Below are positions 46,001-56,812 of a stretch of DNA of 64,000 nucleotides, piece after piece (positions within the stretch are counted from its first letter, which is position 1; every line of letters begins with the position of its first letter). This DNA comes from Cyclospora cayetanensis (lineage: Eukaryota > Apicomplexa > Conoidasida > Eucoccidiorida > Eimeriidae), in assembly GCF_002999335.1 (NCBI RefSeq), contig NW_020312370.1, positions 1 through 64,000 of the forward strand. The letters are read 5' to 3'. The notes beneath the pieces are model-generated. The model worked only from the letters and a program-made list of their open reading frames with translations, was not told the origin of the DNA and searched no databases. Made by a program: the position numbers and the translations under genes.

Positions 46001-47195
46001 CTGTCGCTTATGTATCCGCATAGGAGAAAGATCTCCGGCCGTTCACCGGGTATATTAAGCTGCCCTCTGAGGTGCACACTCACACGTTGTTTCGTACCTT
46101 CATGAAGCCTAAGTCGTTGAACTTCAGCTCGAAATTGCTAGAGTCACCGTAATGACTAGAATCTTCTACCCTAGTGCTCCTACAAGCGCAGCCATTAGGC
46201 TCTCTGGCTTACGTGATGCTCGACACATCCACCCTAATCTTTTTAGCCACAGGAACGTCTGGAGTCGCACTTTCCGCCGGCTGCATCTCTGACTGCTGCT
46301 TTGCAAGTCCATCAGGTTGCTTTTCAATGGACGCTTGTGAGTCGCCTCCCTCAGATCCCCTGCTTTTAGAGCCGCTACTCTCCCTATCAAGCGTTTGCAT
46401 GCTACTGCTCCTTCTTGCTGGCTTCCCATTTTCAGATATCCTGCTGGTTCCTCTCTCGGGTGCACCTACCGCCCTGCTGCTTCCTCTCTCGAGTGCATCT
46501 ACCATCCTGCTGCTTCCTCTCCCAAGAGGGGGTTCCAATAAGGTACTGTGTCTCTCTCCTTCAGTACTGGTGGCGCCTACGTCTGGTTGTGGCATGGTGC
46601 TGTTGTCCTCTTCCCTCCCTGCCCCTTGCGGCTCCAATTTCGCAGCCTGCCGCCTACTCCCCAACGGCTGTATTTGAGGCACTGTTTGAGGCTCGCTCTG
46701 CCGGATTATTTGCCCCATTCTTGGGGTCGCTTCCACAGGCGTTACTGAAGGGCTGGGGTGAGGGGGCGACTGGGCAGGGGTGTCGAAAACACTACTGCTG
46801 CTTCTGCTGTGTTGATGGCCTCTTCGGCTCCCATGGCTCCCACCCGCTTCTGTAGGTGCGTCCATGCTGATTGCACTGCTGCCTCGGGTGTCTGCCCAGC
46901 TCAGTGTCCGCTGCAGCGGCTGCTCCTCTGGCTCCCCTGGGAAACTGTCTCCCTTGGCCTTGCGGCTCTTCTGCTTTACGACTTCCCTCGTGCTCCTACC
47001 CTTGACAAAAGGGCGGTGCAGCACTGCGGCTCTTGGGGTTTCTTGAACCAACTCATATTCTCGCGCCGGTTGGCAGCAGCTGCAACAGAGCAGCTCATAA
47101 AGAGGTAACTGGTTGCCCTCTGCCAAGCGCTGGTAGTGACCGCCAGGCAGGCGCCGCATGCGCGGGGTCTCCACGTAGAATCCAGCATACCCCAT
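43065..47195 (-). CDS. Multi-exon protein with Ser-rich N-terminus and beta-rich core, family unknown
   Basis: The first exon starts at a true ATG (47195) and runs to about 46213, ending ATCAC|GTAAGC. It encodes an aromatic N-terminus (MGYAGFYVETPRMRRLPGGH), a Cys pair (CCSCC) and a long Ser/Gly/Glu-rich region. Then come VEDSSHYGDSSNFELKFNDL and RVSVHLRGQLNIPGE followed by EIFLLCGYISDSLID (ends 45991, GTAAGT). Next are 45892-45797 (LLNHTRHRSPP ... YSVDIPVAHS) and 45560-45402 (FIIPLKEEAVGVRVTLVLAQ ... WRLNDIGSVTISATEL); these last two junctions are phase 0 and clean. A further coding block lies near 45260-45170 (CLWLDVVRLPSALIGEG, GVYWISLYQ). The last exon is 44283-43065 (acceptor TTTTGTCCTGCAG), Ser/Gln-rich, ending QRDLPAVPKANKS. 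Alternating strands suggest a C2- or Ig-like fold, unconfirmed. Junctions near 46098-46212, 45402-45260 and 45170-44283 are unresolved. Confidence 0.55.
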
Positions 47196-50100
47196 CGCTG
47201 CTAGATGCTCATGGTGCGGAGCCGTTTGCTGTGTGGCAAGGTGAGCCGCCGACGCTCTGTGTGCAACACAAAGGCAGAGATGCGAGGTAGCAGAGCAAAA
47301 GGGACGCCTGTTTCAGCGCAGTCACTGGCTAAAAGCCCCTTTTGCATTGGATCAGTGTACAATTTCTAACTTTGGGGCCTAGAGCTCGGCGATTCGGCAC
47401 TGTAGGGATGTCTTGCGTAGCAGATCCGACAGTTGCTGTGCTCCTCTGGAGCCTCGAGACCCCAGTGCCCCGCTACGTCGGCCCCCACTCTAACTCCCTC
47501 GTGCTTTTCAGAAAGAGGAAAGATGCAGGGCTTACCGGAGAAAGGTGGTTACGGGCGAGGACACAAATGCGGGTGCGTTGGCTTCGATGCAGAGGGCGCG
47601 TTGACGGAAATCGACAAGGCTGCGCGCTGTGAGAAGGAACGAAAGCTTGTTTTGATACGACTGAGAGTAATTTTGTGATTCTATCACGCATGCCCTTGGA
47701 GAAAATAGAGCAGCTCTATGCGGCACGACTGGCTTCACCGTGGTTGGGCTCCAACGGCCAGCTAGGCTTTTGGCGGAGGCCTTCGTTGTGAAATACCGTG
47801 TACTTTTATTGAGTTAACCTTCATTGATTCGCTTACAGTAGCTAATTCAATAAGAAAAATGAGAGAGTCGATCGATTTTACCTTAGAGGCTCTCCACTGT
47901 GCATCGCCGATCAACCCCACCAACCACGGCGGCGAGTCAGCGGTGAGGACCAGCAGGGGTTTTCTTGTTCTTGGCCTAGCCCCCCTTAGGTCCTCAATGC
48001 CTGTTGTCATTAATCCAATAACTAACTTTTTGCGTCCTTAAGGACCATATTCTGCTCCTAAAACTGCAATATGTACTTGCCCTAACCCCTAAGGCGGCAG
48101 CGCCCAACTGGTGGTGTGACCGGACCTGCGGGCTGTCTGTTAATCCTAGCTAACAACTGGCACGTCTGCTCCTCACAAGATAACTAAGCACCATATCCTT
48201 TAACATAAGATACACGCTGCTGTGACAACCGCCAAAAGTAGCTCTTGTGCCACTCGCCACGTGCAAGAACAGAATTACCGCAGGTACATGCTTTCCACCT
48301 TAAGTGTTCAGACCCTAGGAAAGGCAGTTCAAAAGCAACGATACATGAAAGCAATAAAGTACGCAACGCTTACTCTGCTTGCAGTGGAGGAAAGCGGCGC
48401 AACAGGGCTAAGATGTGTTTTCCCCTTGCTTGCTGCTGCCGCTGCGGTATTGAAGTAGGCTGCTACTGTGGCTATGGCATGCAAAGATGTACAACTAGGC
48501 ACTTCCTACTACACTAGCTACAGTTTAGGGATGAAGATTTCGTTTGGATGTTCGCCCACACTATTTGCCGTTGACTGAGGGTCAGCCATGTGCGCCCCTG
48601 CGCTTGTTGCTCTGTGTAGCCTGGTGCGAATATTCAGAATGTGTACCTGGTGCAGCAGCACGTGCCGTAGTGTTAACTTCCCCCTGATGCCGCAGCCCTG
48701 TAGGCTAAGGGAGAGAGTGGGGAGGAGCTCATCGGGAAAGCTACGACCTTATTTGAAACCCCAAGCCCCTATGCAGGAAACTAGGAAGCGTCTCCCCGTG
48801 AGACTCTAAGCGAAGCGCTGATGTTTGTTTTTGCTTTGCTCATCCAGCTATCGCTAGGGTACTTTACATTTGGTCTGAGCTCAAGTAAGAAGGAACGGCA
48901 CATTCGACCTGTATGTTGTTCTTTTTGTTTAGCAGTGCTACCCACAATCGACAAATGTGTTGCTGTTGCCTGCGTCCTAAGCTCCCCAAAACCCCTTCAT
49001 AAATGCTCGGACTACCTAGGGCGTGCGCCACTTGATGCACACCAACTGCTCTTCGTACCTTCATGGCGTGGATCACCAAACAGGGCAGGGGCACCCTACG
49101 GCGCTCTTCAGGAACGACACAGAACCTTTCCTCTAGACAGCAGCTGTTTCGCCCATTATAGACGCACCCTTAGCCGCCACTAATGCAGCGTTGAATCTTT
49201 GCTGTAGCTGTGCAAAGCCTTCAAACAACCTAAAGCCCGCGCACGTGTTAGTGGACTTCGGCGTAGGGATGATGGCGAAAGGCAGTATGCTTTCCAAGCG
49301 ACCTGCGCTTACCTACGAATGGGGTGAACTGTGCCATCAACAAATCGAATTAAGAGGTTGTAAACGCTGTAGACACATCAAATGCGTGTAGCTTGTGGTT
49401 TAAAAGGCTCCCTTCTTGCTGCGGTCTTCCGTAAGCGTCTCTCACGGTCAGCCCACTAATGCGGGCAGCAATGGGGCGTAAAGGAAATGTGCTTTTAACG
49501 GCACCCAATGCGAGGTTCAGCAGTCGGGGTTTGCTTCTAAGGCCTATAAAATTACCCTGGAAGTGCCCCAGCTTCCTTGAACAAACAATGCGACGCGGGT
49601 GTCCAAAGCACCGTTCGACACACTCCCACACTATGGGCTTTCTCAAAATAAGGTTGCCCCTCCTAAGGATTGTTCCGCCTGAGCATTGCGACTCTATCAT
49701 CTGCCTTTCTGCCCAGCTCTGCTTCTTTCGTGCCCCGAACACAGCTTCAGCGGGCTATTGCTTCCAAGCTGAAGCGCTCCCCCTGCTCCTCGCAACTATC
49801 CAGGCTCAAAACGCGCAGTCTATTAGGGATACGCACCCATGGGCAGCGTCGCACATATGCTGACGGCTTCAAGATGATTCGGTGTTCTTATAAGTCCCTT
49901 CCTAGAGAAATCCTCGCTTAGTGCAGCTTTCCAAGAATCGGGAGGGGCGTGAGCAACAGGGGAATAGTACGACAAAAAAGCCGATCCACTGCAAAGGCTT
50001 TCGTAGTCAAGAAGCATTGCACGGATTGAAATCTGCCTCATCTTCTGTGTCCATCGATCAATTAGCCTCGCTCTACGTCTAGTTATTTCTGACTACTCCT

Positions 50101-50801
50101 TCCGCTTTTTCGCTTTCTGCCCAAAGAACCAATGCTGTCGCGGCACCGGCAGCTGGATTCTGGGGGAAGGATCGAAGACGCAAAGCTAAGGAAGAAAGTG
50201 TTCTCTGTACACCCTAAATACGTGAGGCTATATTTTAAATAGAGTCCTGTGCGTCGTAACAAATCGCAACCCTTCATGCGGTTATTTCTGGTGCGACTAC
50301 CGCCCCGACCCACCCCGAGCAGATGTCAAAATGCAAAGGGCAACACAAAATGGGGGCGATCAGACAACAGCACTGCCCAAACAGCAGCAATAAATGTTGC
50401 AAGCCACTCATGGAGGGCACTCGTGGCGTCTTTCCTATTTTTGCAGCGAACGGCCGCTAACTTCTCTGCACGACTTGAGAGAAACACACATGCGCGGCAG
50501 CACCTGCTGCCGCTGCTGCTGCGAGCACACACTAGCAACGGTCACGAGTGCTTCAGAAAAATGTCGCTGCGGCTGAAGACGCTCCGTCCAACTCACGCGT
50601 CGCCCACAGCACTAACTGTAAGTCAGTCTAAAGAGGGGCAGGACCCTCTCCGTCCTGCACACACCACCATAGCCAACACACTACATGCCGGCGCTGCAGC
50701 GAGCCGCTGCAAAGAAGGCTGCTGTGGAAACGGCAAGAGGCTTATCGCAGACGAACAACAATGAAAAAGCTCGGAAACTCTCAGCCTCAGCGAGCTGCAA
50801 C
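47196..50801. other. Gene-poor region
   Basis: About 3.6 kb with no confident gene. Plus-strand frame 49670-49921 is Arg/Ser-rich and looks like a mitochondrial presequence (see findings) but opens directly after a stop without an ATG. Minus-strand frame 49350-49742 overlaps it. CAG density is low up to about 50480 and rises towards the giant gene, whose 3' flank lies at the right edge. No tRNA or rRNA was recognised by eye. Confidence 0.35.
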
Positions 50802-53800
50802 TTACGCGGCCACAGCTATGAGATCCTGCCGCTGCAGCAGCACCGAATCGCAGCCGCCGAAAAAAGAAGCGGGCAGGAGCATTAGGGGAGTCACTAGCTT
50901 AGGTCGATCCTTCGCCACTGCTGTTTCGGCAGTTGCCGCTCCGCTGTCTTCTGCAGCTGGTCGCCCGCAGATTAGCATGCGAGGCTGAACTTCCTGGAAG
51001 CAGCATCGTGCACACCCGCGGCAGAGAGACACTACCCGAATTATGACAGCACCTCCAGCCCACGAACCCCCGCAGTCTAATACCGCCCTGCAGGCAGGCA
51101 GAGCGATCCGTGACTGCGAGGAGCAGAAGCCACGAAGTACCAGCAGACGCACGGAGTCGCTGCAGGGCAGGCACGAACGGCAGCGAGGAAGAGCAGCACA
51201 CCTGCAGCAGCAAGTTAGCTTCCACCCGGCAAGGTCCTGGAGAAACAGCACACAGGAGAGCTGCGGAGAGTTGCTGCTGGTGTTGGTGCCCGTGCTGCGA
51301 GAAAACGGGAGAAGGTGCTGCAGCGAAACGTGAGGCGGAGGAAGAGGTTGTTGTCGTTGCAGAGTGTGGCGTTGTCGGTGCTGGTGGGCCCATGGCTGCC
51401 TCCGCCTGCATATCAGACAGAGAGCAGCACATCCACAGGTTTCTTTTGCGGCAAGCTTTCTTTGTTGAAACCGCATCTGAAAGGACCGTTGCGCAAAAGT
51501 TGCAAAACAAGAAGCAGAAAGGTGGGGCGTCGTGCAGACTATTTCTGCAGCGAGCCTCACCGCAGGAATAGTGCCGCCTAAGATGACCGCTGTTACGAGC
51601 AGCTGCTGCGATGGCGGAGAAGGCATTAGGGCAGCTGCTTGTAAGGCTGCTTGCTGCAACCCTCCTGGCTCGGCAGCAGCCCGCAGCAACTGCGAGTCCG
51701 CGCATGCAAAGAAGAAGAGGGCAGCTGGGGGGGATGTTGACACGCTGCTGGGGGTGTCGGCGAGGAAGCGACTAGAGAAACCGTCAGCGGCTGCCGCTGC
51801 TGCGATGGGTTCTACGCTGTGTAGTGAGCGACCAGGCATTGCGGCAACAGCCGCTGCTGCGGCAGCGGCTGTTGCTTCCGAAGCTGCTAAGACGCCACTC
51901 GGTGCCACCCACGAGCACGGGAGTCGAGCTTCGTCAAGGGTGCGGGGAACGGGCAGGCGTGGAGGGAGTGCGGCGATTGCAGTCATTGGGTGATGGTGGT
52001 CATGCTGCTGCTGCTGGTGCTGCTCTTGCTGCTGCATGAGTAGCTGCAGAGGAGTGCCCTTTACACAGCTGGGGTAGCCGTCGTGCTGCAGCGCATGCAA
52101 CGGCGCAGAAGGGCAGTCTGCTGGGGGTGCGGCTTCTGCCAGTGCCAGAACGGTCGGCTGTTGCTTTACGACTGAGTTCGTCATCGATCTCTGAAGACCG
52201 ATTAGGTGGCAAGGGGTGTCTGCAGGATTAGCAGCTCCCGTTGGCAGTGGTGAGGCAAACTCCAAAGTCGGCGCAGGAGCCGTTGTTGTTGCGGCAAAAT
52301 ACTGGTGGGAACGAAGGGGATTCTGCTGTTGCGGACGATGCACCTTGTGCCGCTGGAGCGGCTGCTGCTGCTGCCAGCTGCACCACTGCTGCTCGTGTTG
52401 CTGCACAGAGAAGAACGCTTGCTGAGGGGGGTAGCGTTGCGGCTTCGAAAGTTGCCCTTCTTGCAGCTGAAGCTGCTGTTGCTTTGCTGAGCAGCAGGCA
52501 CGCGCCTGGCCTCCTCCAGAGGAAGGAGCGAGACACGGCTTGTCTAGTGAGTGAGTTTGCGCCCATACAGCATTTGCATCGAGATATGTTCTCATCGCAG
52601 CTTTAGAGACACCCTGCTGCATGCTTGCGTGCGGCGCTGAACCCGCTGGCACAGGCTGACGACAACAGCAGCACCTTGAATGTCTGGCACCGCTGTTGCT
52701 CTGCAGGCTGCAGCTGCCGCTTCTCTTGCTCAAGCTGGGCAGCTCCCCCTTCGTGGCTGCTACAGGCCTCTGCACTGCACAATTACACCCAGAGCGGCAT
52801 GTCGAAGCTTGCGACGGCTCCTGCTGCCTTGACCCTCGGATGCAGAGCGCTGCTGCTGGTGATGCTGCTGCTGGTGATGCCGCTGGATAACGCCTCTTCT
52901 GCAGCACAGCAGCGCCATGCCCTGTCTCCGAAATGGTGGGATTTGCAGTCGGAGTTTCAGAAAGACCATCCGAAGCAGCGGCGTGCTTGCCGCCCCTGCT
53001 GCATGTGCAGATGCGCGATGGCGAGCGTTCGAGCTTTGGCTGGAAAGGCTGGTGCTTCTGCTGAGACTGCCGCGCTGTTCTACGGGCACGCAACACCTCC
53101 TGTTTTGCAGAAGGGCATGCAGGGGGGGAGTAATCTGCCGCTCTTGTCGTTTTTGCACAGAGGTCGTGTGGCGCTGCAGCAGCCGAGACGATGCCTGTTG
53201 CATGCGGTGCTGCCCTTGTCGTGGGTGACGGGGAGCAAAGCGTCTGCGGCTTCGGAAAACGGCGCGTGGAGACCCCTGCAGCAGCAGCAGCTGCTGCAGC
53301 TGGTGCTGCTGTTGCTGCAGCTGCTGCAGCTGGTGCTGCTGTTGCTGGTGCTGCTGTTGCTGCTGCTGCTGTTGCTGCTGCTGCTGTTGCTGCTGTTGCT
53401 GCGGGGCAGCACGCGTCTTCGCTTGTCGCACCGGCAGCAGGAGCCGCAGCGGCTGCTGGAGGAGGGAGATTACTCTGCGCAGAGGCAACGGAAGAGGGAG
53501 ACATGACCGAGCTGTCGGAGCTGAGCGTTAAGGAGAAGGAGGTAGCACATGCACCGCGAAGGGCAGAGAATGCAGTTGCTTCCCCCGCTGTAGCAGCAGC
53601 GGCGGCAGCGGCTGCTGCTGCCGCTAACTCGGCAGCAGCCTTCTCAGCCTCAGCAAGCGCTGCCGCCTCTTCGGCTGCAGCCGTTGCTGCAGCAACCTGG
53701 GCAATAGCAGCAGCTGCTTCTGCTGCCGATGGTGCTGAGGAACGCCGCTGCAGAGAGTAACGACGAACAGAGCGGGAGTTACTGCTGGCAGGCATATGCC

Positions 53801-56779
53801 TCGCAGTCAGTGCTCCCCCCAGGGGCAGTGCCTTGCAAGGCGCTGGAGAAGCAGCACTCCCTGTAGCAGAAACACGTCTCGCAGAAGAAGCGGAAGAAAT
53901 CAGCGGCTGCAACAGCGACTGGCCCCGAGACAAGACTGCCGATGAGCTGCTGCCTGTGCGCAAGCTGTTGCGGCTGCGAAAAAACTCCTTTTTACTGCCA
54001 GCATAGAGGCCGCATCGCTTCCGCGGCGGCTGCTGCCGCCGCGCTGCTCGAAGTCTGGATTGCGTGCAGCGTGTTAGCCAGCATTCTTGCAGAGTCATCC
54101 TTTTCTCGCCTTCGCTCGGGGGAACGTCTCCTTTCTCCTGAGACTGCGGCTGCTGTCGACGCTCCCGTCTCTGTTCTACAACGAGAAGCGCAAATGTTTT
54201 GGAGTGAAACACCATTACCGATGGAGCGGCAGCTGCTGCTGATTCGCACGGCGCCGACTTCCGTACACCGCAGCTAAGGTCTCCCTCACGCTGCTGCTTC
54301 GGCGGGGATGGCTGTTTTTCTTGCGTTTTTTGCTGCCCCTCCATGTGCTGCGCATTTACCCCGAACTGCTGCAGCTGTACACGTTCCTGCGCTGGAGCCT
54401 CAGACGCAAAGGCAGCAGCTCCTACCATGCCAGCATCGCTGCTATCCTCGTGAATCACAGCACACTCCCGCCTCTGCTGCTGTTGCTGCTGCTCCTGCTC
54501 CTGCTGCAACGACGACATCTGCACAGCGTTGCTGAGGGCACTCCAAAAGGCAGACGCTATTTGCAAGGCCGCCTCAAACGGCAGCATGGGCTCCACTGCG
54601 CATACACCGCAAAGGAGGAATGCGCAAATGCAGCAAGGAAGCACGGACTGCTAAGACTGCGACTTGAAAAAAAGCCCCTGCATCCAACTCCCCCTTTCGC
54701 TTACCTGCCAAAGCATCTCCTTTTCGGGAAGTTGCTGGAGGTGCTTCGCCTGCGGCTCCTGCTGCCTCTGCAGCTGCTGCCGCTGCTGCCGTCGCATACG
54801 TCTTATGTACACGGTCGACTGCGCATGCAAGAGCATCCGAGTGGAGTCTTAGCCAAGTTGGTCTTGGAGGGCCAGTCTGCAGCTCCTGCTGCAGCTCCTG
54901 CTGCATCTGCTGCTGTTGCTCTCGCTGCATGCGCACGATTGACTCCGCCGCGTTGGCGAACGTCTGCAGCAATATACGCAGAGGCATCGGCGCATCCTCC
55001 GCATGCACGCATTGGTGTTGCTGCTGCGGGGGGAGCCTGCGGTGAGGGCGTCGGTGCAGCAGCTGCTGCTGCTGCATCTGCTGCTGCTGCATCTGCTGCT
55101 GCTGCATCTGCTGCTGCCGTTTCCGTCGGTCACGCGCTACGGACTGCAAAAGCAGTAGGCGGATGCGAGGCAGCAAGTCGCTTGTGCAGCCGCCAGCTGC
55201 TCCAGAAAGGCTCAGTAGACGCTGCTGCTGCTGCTCCTGATGGCTGCCTTGGTGCTGCCTCTGCTGCTGCCGCGAAGCACCCACGGCGACACTGCCATCT
55301 GCAGCACCAGCGGACGCTGGAAAGGGCGGAAAAGCGTCTGCCCCTTCACAGCTGCTGCTGCTGCTGCTGCTTGTCGTTGTGCAGCGCGTGGAGAGTGTAT
55401 CGACACGCAGCAGGCTGCCAGCACTTTTGCCGTCGTCGCGGTGCTCAAGGATACTGCTGCTGCGGGAGAGACTGCTTTGCGTTCCGCCATTCACGGAAAC
55501 AAGGCCGTCTCCCTCCAACAGATCCTCCGTCTCACACCCCTGCGGGGGTTGTTGCGTCTCGCGCTGCTCCACGCTGCCTTCAAGCGTCGGTGTGTGCAGC
55601 TGCAGCTGCCGCTGCTGCTGCATGCACTCCTCGTCTTGCCTATCATTTATCGCTCGTGAGCTTCGCGTGGACGGGGATATTCTTCCGGCGCTAGGAATAT
55701 CCACTTCCGCTGCTTTCGCTGCTGCTGAGACGGAAGAGCCCTCAGCAAGTCGCTCATCAACAGGGTTGACAGCCGTGTAGCTGTCTTGCAGCGCCGCTCC
55801 TTCTGCTATACTCGGCGTAGCTGCTTTCGCGAAAGCTTCCGTTGCCAAGGGCGCAGCCTCCCCCTCTTCGAAGATCGCCGACGCTGCTGATGGTCGAAAA
55901 GCTGCAGCTAAATCTCCTGCTGACACCCCTGTTCCTTTCCTTGCAGCTACATCATAAGCTCCAAGCATGGTATCCGCCTCAGACTGCCACACCACAGCCT
56001 CTGCAGTCGCCTCTGCTGTTGCAAAATGCGCTGCTAAGGGAACGGCTGCGGACTGGGCAGCAGACGTTTCTGCTGCTGCTGCTGATGCTGAGATTCGAGG
56101 CAAATCCCCTGCTGTAATCTCATCAATGGAATGATTCACTAGCGCGCTGGCTACCGTATCGCATGCATGCGATAACTCACGAGCCGCACATACTTCCAAG
56201 ATCGGGGACGCCACAGTCATTTCTGCCGCTGCTGCCAATCGTGCTTCTCCGCTTTCATCATTAACATCATTATCATCATCATATGCCGCTGCTGCTACCA
56301 TCTCTGCAGATGCTGCAACTCTTTCTGCTCCTGCTGCTGCTGCTATCATCTCTGCAGATGCTCCGGCTATTTCTGCTCCTGCTGTTTCTGCTCCTACTGC
56401 TATCATCTCTGCAGATGCTGCTATCATCTCTGCAGATGCTGCGGCTATTTCTCCTTCTGATGTTTCTGCTGCTGCTGCTATCCTCTCTCCAGATGCTGTG
56501 GCTGTTTCTGCTCCTGATGTTTCTGCTGCTGCTGCCATCATCTCTGCAGATGCTGCCATCATCTCTGCAGATGCTGCGACTGTTTCTGCTCCTGCTGCTA
56601 CTGCCACTGCCGCTTCAGCTGATTTCGTCTTGACTGCAAGAGCAGCTGCCCTTGCTTCAGTTCCTTCTGCATGCGCCAATGCAGCGTCAGCCTCTACCGC
56701 TGCTGTAGCTCCTTTGGAGGCTGTCTCCGCTGAGGTGGCTGCTGCATCCACTTGTCTTGCCATCTGTGTTGCTGCTGCT

Positions 56780-56812
<33 letters not shown>

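Noticed and set aside
49350..49742. Minus-strand Arg-rich frame resembling a small ribosomal protein
   Set aside because: Only weak short-string resemblance (ARISGLTVRD), no conserved core or phase-matched partner exon, and it overlaps an equally plausible plus-strand frame.
54321..55694. 457-codon plus-strand frame
   Set aside because: It is the reverse of the CAG/GCA-rich exons of the giant gene. It is Leu/Ala/Cys-rich without domains, and the minus-strand exons have matching splice junctions.
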